Part shown: positions 32,646 through 44,620 of the stretch, in pieces
Layout of the letters: the number at the start of each line of letters is the position of its first letter
How positions within the stretch are numbered: position 1 is the first letter of the stretch
Source: Dendrolimus kikuchii
Taxonomy: Eukaryota > Arthropoda > Insecta > Lepidoptera > Lasiocampidae
DNA: 64,000 bases
Assembly (NCBI GenBank): GCA_019925095.2
Contig: CM034401.1
Location: 3,441,838-3,505,837 of the forward strand
Direction of reading: 5' to 3'
Translations under genes and position numbers: made by a program
Notes under the pieces: model-generated
Databases searched by the model: none
The model's input: the letters and a program-made list of their open reading frames with translations, nothing else
Told to the model about the DNA's origin: nothing

Positions 32646-32716
32646 CATTGTGTGACCCCTCGCGAGCCTTGTCCATAGCCATCACTCGTTCTATGTCACC
32701 TCTTTCGTCACGCAAT
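32646..32716 (-). CDS. dac: dachshund exon: short upstream exon
   Basis: A 71-bp minus-strand exon encoding LRDERGDIERVMAMDK and AREGSHN. The acceptor tttcag ends at 32717, and the donor GTAAT follows 32646. It supplies the single G that joins the GC of the next exon (SHN-G-SSPG), and it begins with the last base (A) of a codon from an unseen upstream exon. Exact phase agreement with the next exon and its position 797 bp upstream support the call. By itself it would be too short to assign. No further upstream dac exon was recognised up to 64000. Confidence 0.83.
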
Positions 32717-33054
32717 CTGAAACAATTACAAAATCCTTTTAAGCGATCTCTTTTTCTTTTGGAACTAAAACTTCTTTACAATCGTTGTGATTTGAAACTC
32801 GATGTAACGAAAAAGCAACACTAAAAAGAGACAAACATATAAATCTATAGGACTAAGCCTGTGAGAAAACGAGGTGCGAGTTTTACATTGTGTAGCACAG
32901 ATTAGAGAGTCGATAAGACCGATGATTAAAATTAGGTGTACAATAATATTTCTTATACATAATATTACAGTGAATAATTTAAAGTGGATACTTAAGAAGT
33001 TTATTTTGAATGATAATATGTTGACGAATGTAGGCTAAAGGAATTATATGTATA

Positions 33055-33262
33055 CTAGCTGTCCCGGCAGACGTTGTTCTGCCCTGAAGAAATAAAATTT
33101 AGAACCCGATTGCAGCGCCACCTACCGGGTCCATATGTAAGCTATCCTATCTTTCAAGTCGGATCAAACTGCACACGGTGTGCAAATTTGAGTATAATCG
33201 GTCAAGTAGTTTAGGAGTCCATCGCGAACAAACAACGTGACACGTAATTTATATATGGTAGA
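33055..33262 (-). mobile_element. Short Helitron, minus-strand twin of 19743-19951
   Basis: CTAG (33055-33058) followed on the minus strand by T is the 3' end. ccggcagacgttgttctgcc and tgcacacggtgtgcaaattt match the other copy in reverse. The 5' edge is about 33262, without a clean A|TC. Confidence 0.8.
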
Positions 33263-33285
33263 ATAATAAATGTATTAATAAAAGT

Positions 33286-33510
33286 TAGAGAAGAATTATT
33301 ACGACACATCTTCCATGATCAAATTGATCGTGTACTAGCGGAGGGTGATGTCAGGAGCTTTAAGAACAGACGAGCGTGCATGACAAGAGTTATGAATGTC
33401 AAAGATGCAAGTGAGGTGTGTAAGAATGGGCCTAAATGGCGCTCTGTTGTCCGTGCCTACCCCGCAAGGGAACTGGCGTGAAGTTATGTATGTATGTAGA
33501 GAAGAATTAT
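33286..33510 (+). mobile_element. RTE-A LINE copy 8, with 14-bp TSD
   Basis: The direct repeat tagagaagaattat at 33286-33299 and 33497-33510 brackets a 197-bp insert holding the last ~60 codons and a short TATG tail. Confidence 0.93.
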
Positions 33511-33901
33511 CTATGAGTATATTCTCTGAAGTTTCACTTCTACTGCGTGTCAAATGCACACATATACACAAATTTTTTTTACAAACTTTTATTTAACTTG
33601 CCATGTTTGTTAGTTAGTCTTTTTAGGTCAAATGATACAAGCTGAATAAGAACTAGCTCCTTTAGAATTCCCTACTTCGAATAGAAACAAAATTAAATGG
33701 GAAAAATAACTGAAGATCTTTGTTTAGACTATGGCTTAACACGATTGATATATCAAGCCAATATTGACTATACGATACTGATGCATCTGTGACACCTTCC
33801 CAAAATGCGAGAAGTAATCCTCGATTTACAGTAGGTCCTCTGGGCAGCTTTTCAGCCAAGCAGTCCCACATAGCCTCCATGATCTCTGCATGCTACTGCA
33901 T

Positions 33902-34041
33902 TATATGATATTACATACATAGATACATAACTTCACGCCAGTTCCCTTGCGGGGTAGGCACGAACAACAGAGCGCGCCATTCAGGCTTATACTTACACAC
34001 CTCACTTGCTTCTTTGACATTCATAACTCTATATGATATTA
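33902..34041 (-). mobile_element. RTE-A LINE copy 9, 116-bp stub with 12-bp TSD
   Basis: The direct repeat tatatgatatta at 33902-33913 and 34030-34041 is perfect. Only the tail and the last ~30 codons are present. Confidence 0.93.
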
Positions 34042-34409
34042 AAAATGTATATAGTTAAAAAGCTTAAGTATGATTAGATATCGTGCAGGTGCTACCGTCA
34101 ATATGAGGTAGTTTATTAATTTAGACAGCTCGATACCTCGTTAGGGGTAATAAACATCGATACGCCTACAATCGGACACGCCACCACGCAATAAATACGA
34201 ACAAAGCCACTGACAAACAGTATATCATTTGAAACCATAAAGCGTGCTTCCCAGGCTTCCCACTGAGATGTTCAGCTACCACAAAGGCAATAGTATAAAC
34301 ACAGTAAAAATATCAGCAACAGTAGGCTCACGCTTTTGAATACACCCGAAAAGAACAAAACACCAAAATATTGTTCAGATTCTCGGGTTTGTTAGGAAAT
34401 TGTAGTTTT
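34042..34409. other. Unassigned DNA
   Basis: Nothing was recognised here. Confidence 0.4.
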
Positions 34410-34570
34410 TAATTTTTTTTATTGCAGAAGTTTAGCAGACAGGCAGACGGCCCACTTGATGGAAAGCGGTTACCATCGCCTATGGACATTTGCAACACCA
34501 AAGGTGCTACAAATGCGCTGCTGCTCTCTTAAAGGAGACTGGAACCTGGTCACTAATGCCGGAACATAAC
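34410..34570 (-). mobile_element. Repeat A, half copy
   Basis: Runs from the T-rich head to actaatgccggaacata, then stops. The hairpin half is missing. Confidence 0.8.
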
Positions 34571-34624
34571 ACAATTAAAACAATTAAAACTTCACATTCT
34601 TATTGTCTTAGTAATAACGGAATT

Positions 34625-34735
34625 ATGACTGTTCAAGTATTAAAATGTTTATTTAGTATATTAAGCCTGGCAACACTGATATGTATCTTTTTATTTGTGA
34701 CCACATTATATTATAATAAACCCATTTCTAATTGA
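34625..34735 (+). CDS. Possible 36-aa membrane peptide, unassigned
   Basis: The frame from MTVQVLKCLF through SLATLICIFLFVTTLYY to KPISN is a single hydrophobic helix. A similar stretch (FSLLATLIYLFAITIRK) lies at about 52712-52771, also just after a truncated repeat A copy, so both may be remnants of one dispersed repeat rather than a gene. Confidence 0.15.
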   Translation: MTVQVLKCLFSILSLATLICIFLFVTTLYYNKPISN

Positions 34736-35839
34736 GTTCCTTGCATTTTGTTTCACGTCCGGAAATTGTTTATACTTATATAGTAAAGTGAATTAAATCC
34801 TCTTAACCAGCTACACACCAAACTGTTTCATGGATTAAGCATGGTTTAGATATACTCGTAACCCTTAAAAAATTAAGATTCTGACTAGTGATCTCTAAAA
34901 TTAGCGAATTCATACATATCGTTTAGATTCATTATGTATATTGGTGCAGCTTAATTAGCCACATACTAACACATACATAATAAATACAGTCCCTTTGAAG
35001 AGCTCCCGAAAATAAGAACATTCATAGATAAAAAAGTTGGCAATGACTTGTTCGCATCGCGTCGCATTGTCTCGCGCGGTCGCTCTATTTGGTGCAACAA
35101 CAGTCTGTAAGTACTGATAGAAATACACTGTGGCATAATACGATAGAGCCCCGCTGAGTTTCTTTGTCAGCGGATGAAGACGGCGCATGTAATCATTTTG
35201 TATTCTCATGTCTTATGCCGCTATTCTAATACAATGCTTTATTGTGAGTTATTAGATTTTGTTGTAAAAAGCTTACGACTTATTCACTCACATACATCAT
35301 AATATATTTGATTGTCAGTTTTTTTATCTGTTACTTGGTTTTGGATTTGATAAAAAAAAAATCCTGTATATTTAAGATTTCATTACAGAAATTATTCCTT
35401 AGAAGCTATGGTGTTATAATATAGAATGTGCTTTTTTCATAATTCCTGACTGTCCTTGGTTTATGAAAATCAGCCTCGAGATTTCAGGTATGTTTCGCTA
35501 TATATCTTAGTTTCTTCGTCTTGAGGTTTCACTTTTTACGAAGTCGATTTCCATGTCTAATGTGAACACGGAAATGACGTCATTTGTCGGGATAAAAAGT
35601 ATCCCATGTGTTGACCTAGCATTTGAACTAGCTCTCTCTAGAGTCACACTGAAATCCATTCAAGTGATGGTCTAACAGACAAAAAAAAATGCAAAAAAGC
35701 AATTTCAAAATCCGCCGGTCGCAATTAGCCCCCCTGATTTTTTGCCTCCTAAGTATACTGCCTTGAAACAGCAGTTTGGTTGGGCTGGACAGATTTAAAG
35801 TTAACAATGTTTATAGTATTTTTTTTAATTTTTAATTTT
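34736..35839. other. Unassigned DNA, with a possible Helitron scrap
   Basis: cgggataaaaagtatcccat and attcaagtgatggtctaaca (about 35589-35680) resemble Helitron internal wording. An 84-codon minus-strand frame at 34955-35209 (starting MRIQNDYMRRLHPLTKKLSG) shows fairly balanced codon use but no known family. Confidence 0.3.
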
Positions 35840-35844
35840 TTGGT

Positions 35845-36060
35845 GGCCTCTGTGGTTGAGCGGGCTAAGTTATAGACAGCCGAACTCGTTAGAACGTAGA
35901 GGCTCCGGGTTCGATTCCCGGCATGGTAAATTTCGGAAACAAACTTTCTGTTATTTACTATGGTCTGGGTGTCTGGAATCGGCCACAGAGTGGTCCATTG
36001 TATATCACTCATAACACAAGCGTAACTTGCTTAGCTTGGGTATATACAATGTGTGTGTTT
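35845..36060 (+). mobile_element. tRNA-derived SINE, copy 2
   Basis: The head reads ggcctctgtggttgagcggg (box A about 35854-35865) and ctccgggttcgattcccggc (box B 35908-35918, perfect consensus). The body with tactatggtctgggtgtctg is shared with 2487-2664. The tail ends near gtgtgtgtttggctgctg. Confidence 0.85.
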
Positions 36061-36189
36061 GGCTGCTGATTATATTATAATGTACACCTATATTTTTTCT
36101 CATTTTTAAATTTATCGTACAAAGTAGGTTGCAGTTGTACAATGTAATATCTGATAGATTTGTAAAGTTATTGTAACTACAAATTTATT

Positions 36190-36454
36190 ATATCGAGGGT
36201 TGAAAGGCTATTTGTTTTAAGCGACATTTTGTATGAGACTTAATAACTCTATGGGTTTGTTTTATCCTAATGTCTCAACTTTAAGAAATATAAAGAATCT
36301 GATGTCTAGTTTCAATCTATAGATATTCTTTTTTTAAGTATGGCACATAGTTCGTTAGTGATGTGTTTTTCTGGGTCATTTGAAACTTCAAACTTTTCTC
36401 CCGATTTTTTTTTAAATGTCGTTTAAAACAAATAGCCTTTCATCCATCGATATT
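36190..36454. mobile_element. MITE (tatcgaggg family), copy 1
   Basis: Ends atatcgagggttgaaaggct and its inverse (...agcctttcatccatcgatat). The inverted similarity runs about 40 bp, including ttgttttaagcgacatttt. About 265 bp, flanked by TA-rich DNA. Its twin is at 54811-55075. Confidence 0.82.
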
Positions 36455-38356
36455 ATATACATAGATATGTAATACATAGATTAGCTAGAGATAACATCAA
36501 AAGGGAGCACCCTTACGTTTAATGGAAATAACTACTCTAAATACATGTTTTTTTAAACTTGAAGCGAACCTTTCTTTTCATAAATATGTAAAGTGAAAAG
36601 AACTGGATGTATTGAAAAATGATGATTCGTTTGTCGGGGCCAAACCAATTTCGTTCATTTTCAAAGGGTTTAATGCTACAATTTTTGCAAAGTAATGCCT
36701 TTTGAGCATTTGAATATAAATGACGTCTGAAAGTGAAATGTAACATACATAATAAGTGGCTGTTTTAAGCCTTCGCGGAACCCTTTTCTGGAATACAGAG
36801 TAGCACGCAACACAGAGGTTTCAAATAACAAATGTTAGAGTTAATATTCTTTTGGTAATATTTTTTTTTTTTAATTTATTATCCAATATGCTTACATTCA
36901 TATACATTACATTCACATTTGAACTGTGGCACAGAAACCTCATGGGTTTATTCGTGCCGCAGGCAGTCGTGTACACTATATTTTTATTTTAATAAATAGG
37001 AGCAGAGGCGCGTAGGGGGTATCATCATTCTAGTATATGGTTCTCATTTAAGTCCCAGGACTGCACATGATGGTCCGCTTTGGGAATCAGTATATAAATA
37101 AACAATAATATATAAATAAACAAAATATCTGTTTAAAATTATTACTTAATAAATGGTATCAGTTTAGTCTTCATACTGGCAATATTTTTTTTCGGCTCTC
37201 TCATTCCGTGCTCTCTGAAAACGTCAATTGTGCTTTGTGTTCATGTTTTTGTAAAGTATAATAAATCATGTTAAATCAAGACTTTCTTTTTTATTTTTGC
37301 TCATAACCCTTCAAAAAATATGTATATTTTGTAAAAAAAAATCCATTTAGAGTAATTTAAACGATACGACATATTTTATTTATCATTTTTGCAGAAGGAA
37401 ATGCAGTATAAAAAAAATTTATTTTGGACTATAATTACAAATCACAAAAGTCTTGTACAAAGCAAAGTATGTTAATTATAATAAAATAGTTTTATTTATT
37501 ATTATGTTTTACTCTTACATTTTGTGTAGGAATGATTTTCTATTACGTTTTGGACTACTCTTCTAATTTTTATTTACATAATATAAACGATTTTGCGATA
37601 AGTTAATAATAGTAAAAAAATAAATTGATGGGGCTTTATTCATTTTCATTTTGGGGGAGGTCTAATAATTGAAGTTTTGTTAATTAAATTATTAAAAACA
37701 GATAACAAAAACTATAAATAAACCTATTAATAATTTATGTTAAAATAAAACTTCACCAAAAATAAACTATAAACACAGTTGATAGCACTTTTCGTTTAAA
37801 TTTTAATTATTGTCTTATTATTATATACACTTAATAAAAGCTTAATCTCTTTTATTTGTTTATCGTCCTTTAAGTTATATGAGTGCCGTTACGACACGCT
37901 GATGAACAGCGAAATCGAATCCTATTAATAATATTTTTATAATATTTTTTAATAGTATTTACTAAAGTAAAGTAAGTAAAGTAAAATAAATTTTGACCTG
38001 AATGAAATTGTACAAGTGGAGAAATTGTAATTTAAAATTGCTTTCATTCTCTGTTAACAACTACTCTGTGTCGGAACCCCAAAATAGAGTCGTTCCGTAC
38101 TTTCCTGACGAGTCACGGAGCTCCGTTTGAATTTAATATATTTTTCATTTCCGACACCATTAATATGTAAATAATTCTTTGTACCTTAATAAATCTTTTA
38201 ATCATGTAAATTGGAGGAATTTAGGAAATATTGTAAAAAAATGAAACCACCTAAATATGAAATACTAGATTATTTTATGAACAAAACATTGTGTTAAATT
38301 TATTTTGCGATTGAAATAAGTAGAAAAATCATAAAAGGCCACAGTATCATTTAATT
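36455..38356. other. AT-rich unassigned DNA, ~1.9 kb
   Basis: No gene, tail or repeat end was recognised, apart from low-complexity A/T runs. Confidence 0.4.
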
Positions 38357-38479
38357 TTTAATACATACATACATACATACATAACTTCACGCCAGTTCCC
38401 TTGCGGGGTAGGCACGAACAACAGAGTGCCATTTAGGCTTATTCTTACATACCTCACTTGCCTCTTTGACATTTAATAA
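38357..38479 (-). mobile_element. RTE-A LINE copy 10, short stub
   Basis: A long (TACA)n tail and the last ~30 codons on minus. A 7-bp match (tttaata) flanks it, too short to be sure of a TSD. Confidence 0.8.
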
Positions 38480-38863
38480 GTGCTTATAAACGCATTAGTA
38501 CCAGATACTGGCCTCTGGCCAGTTTCAGGAGCATTGTCTACCGGCCATAAGTACAGTCACATTTGTCTAGGCGGATTGTCGGATTTCACAGATCAGTTAT
38601 CTCTGTGTGTTTTTGTTTTCTTCACTGACAGCGTATTTGTCTTCTAATATGAAATCTGCTTGACCAGCTTGTTGTCATCATGTTTCAAAAACTTACGGAG
38701 CTGTAGCTGACAGAACACAAAGTAACAGAAATTCGATTGTTAAATTTAAACAACTTACAAATTTTGAGTCCAATATGTTTGCGAATAAATTGTTAAGAAT
38801 ATTTTTAATTGATAAAATAATGAAATGTTACACAGAAAGTAAAATATAAAGCTAAATATTTAT
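38480..38863. other. Unassigned DNA
   Basis: Nothing was recognised here. Confidence 0.4.
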
Positions 38864-38941
38864 CTACATACGAAACGTAGTTTTCTCATTAAGATCTTCT
38901 TCAATAGATTCCCATAATTTTCTCCCAAAGTGATCCGACAT
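38864..38941 (-). CDS. Possible short exon or microORF (25 aa)
   Basis: The minus-strand frame MSDHFGRKLWESIEEDLNEK continues TTFRM and stops. It starts at a good ATG, is charged and helix-like, and overlaps a consensus donor (GTATGT from 38871), so it could be a first coding exon of 70 bp. No family was recognised and no partner exon was found. Confidence 0.2.
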   Translation of the reverse strand: MSDHFGRKLWESIEEDLNEKTTFRM

Positions 38942-39199
38942 AGTTTATAGTTTAGTTCACGGAAACTCTTTAAACCCTACACTGATTTAGGGACTCAGTA
39001 CAGAGTCGGTTCGACTCTCGTTTTCTCATTACCACCCTGATTTAGAGCAAGCGATGAAGTAGAAAAAGTCTTAACTGCATAAACACAATTTTTAATTAAA
39101 AGAATTTTTAATTAAAAAATTTACAAAAATTTATGTCATAAGGTGAACCAGGCGCACAATGTGAGTTTATTTAATTACATATAATATAAAAATTTTAAC

Positions 39200-39532
39200 A
39201 TGCATTGTTCGGGATTTACGTAACAACTACTGGGCCGATTCCAATGCTGTTTGCGCTGACCGACAGCAAATTCTTAGAAAATTAGGATCTTTCTCGTAAT
39301 GATGTAAAATGACCACATTAAAAAATTTCAAATTCCAACCTGTTTTTTTACTGACCAATAGCTTTTATGTAATAAAATGTGTGATATTTTTTTAAATAAA
39401 TTAGCTTATTCCGACACTGTTTTCACTAGAACGATATCTTATATTATTTTTTAAATGCTGATGTACTTTGTGTTCCGGGAGTTCCGCGAGAATTTTAAGT
39501 CAAGCGTGGACGAACTCGTGGGGATATGCTAG
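39200..39532 (+). mobile_element. Helitron copy related to 1-168 and 18922-19265
   Basis: tgttcgggatttacgtaaca, ttgcgctgaccgacagcaaa and cgtggacgaactcgtgggga, ending CTAG at 39529-39532 before T. The 5' edge is approximate. Confidence 0.75.
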
Positions 39533-39939
39533 TTTATTGACATAAATACATCTTAAATTCAGCATTATTTTAATTGCAACGATAGGTACTTCGCCAGGAA
39601 ATATAAAAAAATACAACAATCAGAATTGCCATCATCGTTTCTGTTATCCGTGACCAGATCCTTAAAGAAGGCAGCTTCTCGATCGGACAAAAGATAAAAC
39701 CAATGAATCAATGAAATAATAGATTATTTCCACTTCCCACATTTAATTCTTATCTCTACGAGGTGTTACTTTGATTGATGATGTGAACTTATTAAATTAA
39801 AATAAATATAAGCGTAGATTGGTTTTCGTCATTTTTTGTATCAAATGTGTATCATTAATGATTTTGATATATTGAAATCTGTTTCATTGTTAGTGATATT
39901 TTTGCAAAAAAGAAATAGAAATTTAGTATGATAAAAATT
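39533..39939. other. AT-rich spacer
   Basis: Nothing was recognised here. Confidence 0.4.
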
Positions 39940-40235
39940 TCCTTTTTTTTATTGCAGGAGTTCAGCAGACAGGCAGACGGCCCACTTGATGGAAAACGGT
40001 TATCAATCAAGGTGTTACAAATGCGCTGCTGCTCTCTTAAGGGACACTGGAACCTGATCACTAATGCCGGAACACAACTCAAGGTTGTTATGGCGACATA
40101 CTTTAGACCACGGGTGGTAGCCGTCCAGTCGAGCAAATGCCCTACCACCTGGCTGTGGGTTGTTTTGTCGCCTCTTACGACAAGCCGCCCGGCCGCATGA
40201 AATTGTATTCTTTCTCCGTTCCTGCACGGATAAAC
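39940..40235 (-). mobile_element. Repeat A copy with a small internal deletion
   Basis: Head and hairpin are intact, but the block coding for 'catcgcctatggacatttgc' is replaced by atcaatcaagg. Confidence 0.85.
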
Positions 40236-42527
40236 TGACTACAACAACGTGTCTACTAAACGCGTCCAAGGAGTACTAAATAAAACAAAATGGAAAGCGA
40301 TTACAGCGAAGGCCGTGGTGAAAGAGTACATGGAAAATTGTGACATAATCCCACAGGACTTGAAATAAGCTGACCCTAATATAGTGGAGACGTATTTTAA
40401 ACAAATACGCACAACTTAAATGAAGTTAATTAATTGAAATAAGTTTGCTGCTGGATCTGAGGAAATCATTTAACAATTGACATAGTTTAATAGTATTAGC
40501 GTTTTGAGCTGTACAAAATATGATTGTACATTTATAGCCAAATCAGGTTATATGAGAGTTATAGATGCGTACCTACAAGTAGCTTTAAAATTAAAGCAGA
40601 CGTCGTTGTGACCAAATTCAATTAACACAAATACATCAAGTACAGTTTTTAAATAGCGGTTTAATTTCTGTCTATAATATAAATATAACTACAATTCAAT
40701 GAAATTATTTCATTCCCAAATCTTAAGATTCACCAATATCAACATCGGGTGAGAAAAAATACGCTCTTTTTAAGTAATCTAATCCCGTATTCGTTTCAAA
40801 CAGTTCATGTAATAGATAATTAAGTTGGTTAATAGCAATGGCACCCCGGCCTGGATGGTGGACGGGCTAAACAGATATTCCGGTGGCACGAGCGTGGACA
40901 ATGCTCTGCAATCTACCAGCAAAGCCAATACATGTTGATTAGTTAATATTGAACCGTTCACATCACCTAATACCGCACTGCCCGCTCTGAACCATTCTTG
41001 TATGCATAATCTGATTAGTAAGCATTAAACAAAGCTACCAGTAATAGTGCTGTCAATTTACATAACGATACAGACTATCCTAAAACTCAATCGCCAATCG
41101 AAGCCGTTGAAATACTAAATCCATTTAACAATCCTTACCAATACATAAATGGGGAAGTTACTTTGCTTGTATACGTATTCCTCATTCATCACCTTATGAA
41201 TGAACTAATGAGTAATTAGTTTAAATATATAAAAAATATTTTAGATGATAAAGAAGGAATCTATTAATGCGAATTTACGCAAGCTCAAGTAAGCAACCTT
41301 ATGGAGATGACAGATTAGGAAAATGGAAAGAGAGATGAGTAATACTTTACTGTTGCTATGAGAGGGACTAGATGTGAAAGGTGAAGAAGGAAGTATTGCT
41401 ATTCAACTACAGGAAGAAGATTTTCCAGCCAGACGAGATTAGGTCCTTGGCGTTTGGTAAGTTGTATATAATAATATTTTTTTAGCGCGTTGTAGCTTTT
41501 TACACGATTATTTCTTTTAATGACGCTTTTAAAGACAACAAAGCAAATCAAGGAGTCTCTCTATAATAGTTCACCATGCCTCATTAGATCTGAGCAGCAT
41601 AGAGCAGTTATTTTTGGTATAAGCTCCTGAAGAAAAATCTGATTATTGAAAAAATTAACATGAATGTAAATTTGATAATATGGATGAAAATAGAATATAT
41701 TTTAAATAAAAAAATGGAGTAGTCTCCGGGAAATAAAAATCCGAAGGCACATAAAATGCTATAGCAGATACAACAAAGACAATAAGATACGCACGTAACG
41801 AATACAAATTTGCATTCTCTAGAAAATCGATTAAGAAAATCAAATCCCGACGGAGCGTCACTGCGTAAAACATTTGCTTGACACCCAAATCAAAAATCGT
41901 TTTAAGCCACCCCAATGAGGGGTTGGGGAAGCGTCGCCGCTCCAACATTTATTATTTCAGACATATCACTCACATGCAAAACAAACTCGGTCCGATCCAT
42001 CAAAAAGTTTCGTCTCTCCCCACATAAGTCCCATCCGCAACACAAATCGAGTGTTTAAGTGTCGCGGTCTGAGGAAATCGATGTGGGAACTAAGGACAGG
42101 AGAGGATTGGCACAGTTCGAAACTTTTAATTGTTGCCGAATTCGACTGAAGAGTTTGTTAGTTGGTACTGTTTATTGATTCCCTTGAGTTACACGGTTCA
42201 TTTGTCTTACTATCAATAGTGTCGAGTATATAAATATCGAAGTGAGTTTATTTATTCTTTTAAATGGTTTGAAGAACAATATAGTGAAAATTGACTGTGT
42301 AGATTCTTTCGATAATAGCAATGTTTGGATGAAAAATTGTATTTTCTTTTTAATTCTTTATTTGAAACTTATACATTGGCCAGACAGTATTTTTTTCATT
42401 CTACTAGCTTCTAAACTAGTTTTCACTGTATTATAGGGGCTAGTGTTCTCTCCCTTAATGTAAACACAATAACATAAAATATATTAAACACAACTTTAAA
42501 ACAAAAATCTAAAAGAGTGTGTGCATA
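40236..42527. other. Unassigned DNA, ~2.3 kb
   Basis: There are scattered short frames only. About 40286-40418 (plus) reads TKWKAITAKAVVKEYMENCD and more with one stop, and could be a decayed coding fragment of unknown origin. A minus-strand 60-codon frame at 40779-40961 has no clear family. Confidence 0.3.
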
Positions 42528-42528
42528 T

Positions 42529-42570
<42 letters not shown>

Positions 42571-42586
42571 TGTGTGTGTGTGCGTG
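42528..42586. repeat. (GT)n microsatellite
   Basis: A GT run with one TTGT-type interruption. Confidence 0.92.
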
Positions 42587-43079
42587 TGTGGCAGAAGACG
42601 TTTGCCAGAATAGAAGTGTTAAGAAGAAAAATACTGACTACAAAATTTTTATAAAATATGAAAAGAAAGAAAAGGATAGTAAGGAAAAACTTAGAATACA
42701 TTTTATACTCATAGAAAGTGTCATATTTTGGGAAATTAGGATCAGAAGATTATTCTACTCCTAACTATGTAAAATTGAAAAATTATAAAATCTAATAATA
42801 CATTTTTAAATTTATTTTCTTTACATAAATAAAACGATTTGCAAATGATGAACTAAATTGTTATTACAATTTTGTACATTTATCAAAAAGAACAAGTAGA
42901 AAAGAAATTAATCATTTCACGAGTATTGTGAATAAAATTCTCCAAAGAATAAATAAGCTTGTTCATCCAAAAGAAATGAGCATTGTAACCCTCCTAACAG
43001 TCAACAAAGCTTCGAAGAAAATCGAGCGAGAAAAGGCTAAAAACACCTTGGGGGTTTACTAATCGAATAAAAAATATCA
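42587..43079. other. AT-rich spacer
   Basis: Nothing was recognised here. Confidence 0.4.
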
Positions 43080-43268
43080 GCGACCGATGCGTACGTGTGG
43101 GGGAGAATCGAATAAATTATAAAGAAAATACAGAAGGAGCAAAGGGGACTCGAGTTATGAGTAAAAAGTTTCAAACATATGCAGATAAAGTAATGTTGCT
43201 TTCGGATGATGAGCAAGCAATATTGCCATGCGAAATGGAAGCATATCCCTCCGAGGATTACGATAAGG
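43080..43268 (+). CDS. Possible exon, unassigned
   Basis: After an acceptor-like aaaatatcag, a plus-strand frame reads GENRINYKENTEGAKGTRVM, then SKKFQTYADKVMLLSDDEQA and an acidic PSEDYDK end before a weak GTTTTT. Codon use is more protein-like than in surrounding DNA. No domain was recognised and no partner exon was found. Confidence 0.2.
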
Positions 43269-43595
43269 TTTTTATTGTGCTATCGTTAACTCTATCTTTT
43301 CGAATTTCGAAAAATAAAGAATAGGCATGTGTGCACATGTTAAAATAAACTCTAACATTAATAATAGATAATCTATATTGATATGTACTTGCAGCAAAAA
43401 CTTTGTACCCCTTTTTACGAAAATTGCGCGAACGGAGGAGTATGAAATTTCGCACACATATAGTTTATATAGATAAAGAGTGTAGAATGCTATTTTTTTG
43501 TGCATAAAAAATACATTAAAACGATAAAACAAACATTACACACACTACCATGTCAAATTAACAATGTAGCCATGGCGAAATCTGTGATTTTAGAA

Positions 43596-43968
43596 GTATA
43601 GATAGATAGATAACTCTTTATTGTACACCAATACAAACATGAACTTCAAGACAAAAATTATATCTAGTTATGTATAAAGAGCGGTCTTATCGCTAAAAAG
43701 CGATCTCTTCCAGACAACCCCAGGAATGAATTGAGATGATAATGGCGATGGTACCTAATATACATACCATACAAATACATATCTAAAAAAATATAAATGT
43801 TTATAAATGAATTTGAATATCATATTCCAACGACAGGTAGTATTTTTTCAAACATAGTTTTAAATATCGATAGTGATTTTGCTTGTCTGATATTAACAGG
43901 AAGCGCGTTCCAGAGCTGTATAGCCTTAACAGTAAAAGAATTGTTATAAAAAGTTGAGTTATGCGCAG
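43596..43968 (-). mobile_element. LINE 3' end: last ~50 codons and 3' UTR
   Basis: The minus-strand frame ends NSTFYNNSFTVKAIQLWNAL and AKSLSIFKTMFEK, the common C-terminal ending of jockey/CR1-group reverse transcriptases (NSFTV...LWN.LP..IR..KS...FK). The 3' UTR contains gcgatcgct-type pairs (agcgatctcttccagacaac) and ends in a TAGA repeat. It belongs with 10837, 49219, 51120, 53866 and 56456. Confidence 0.7.
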
Positions 43969-44300
43969 GATGGAGCGAGCTATGTTGGGTGTTTCTCTTA
44001 TGGATAAAATCAGAAATGAGGATATCCGTAAGAGAACCAAGGTAACCGACATAGCTCGCAAAATTAGCAAGTTGAAGTGGCAGTGGGCCGGTCACGTCTG
44101 CCGCAGGACCGATGGCCGATGGAGCAAACGGGTCCTGGAGTGGAGATCGCGTCTCGGACGCCCTCCATGCCGATGGACCGACGACCTATACAAGGTCGCC
44201 GGTAGGCGCTGGTTGACGAAAACAGAGGACAGGGATGAGTGGCGCCGTCTTGGGGAGGCCTACGTCCAGCAGTGGACTACGAATGGCTGACGACGACACC
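43966..44300 (+). mobile_element. RTE-D LINE C-terminal fragment
   Basis: About 105 open codons: RRMERAMLGVSLMDKIRNED, then WQWAGHVCRRTDGRWSKRVL, RLGRPPCRWTDDL and RLGEAYVQQWTTNG, stop TGA at 44288. This is a very common insect reverse-transcriptase C terminus, here uninterrupted. The expected TGA-repeat tail is reduced to tgacgacgacacc. It abuts the preceding minus-strand LINE head to head. Confidence 0.8.
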
Positions 44301-44344
44301 GTTGCCTTGACTTTAACAATAAACAAAAGGGTATATATGCGTGT

Positions 44345-44620
44345 ATATATAATGGAAAGCGGTTATCGTCGCCTATAGATATTTGTAATACCAAAGTTGC
44401 TACCAATATACTGCCGCTCTCTAAAGGGGGCCTGGAATCTGGCCACTAATGCCGGAACACAACTCAAGGCTGTTCTGGCAACATACTCTATACCAGGTGT
44501 GGTAGCCTGTCACAAGGGCAAATACCGTACCACCTGGCTGTGGGTTGTTTTGTTGCCTCTTATGACAGGCCGCCCGGCCACAGGAAATTGTATTCTTTCT
44601 CCGTTCCTGCACGGATAAAA
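44345..44620 (-). mobile_element. Repeat A, diverged copy lacking the T-rich head
   Basis: Starts atggaaagcggttatcgtcg and runs to the intact hairpin ttcctgcacggat. Confidence 0.8.

Noticed and set aside
35854..35918. tRNA gene
   Set aside because: Box A and box B are present, but the stems do not close and the unit recurs with a non-tRNA body, so it is a SINE.
40779..40961. Serine-protease-like fragment
   Set aside because: A weak resemblance of QHVLALLVDC to a catalytic-histidine region lacks the AHC motif and any other block.
42519..42764. Frame with CVCVCVC stretch
   Set aside because: It is the translation of the (GT)n microsatellite.
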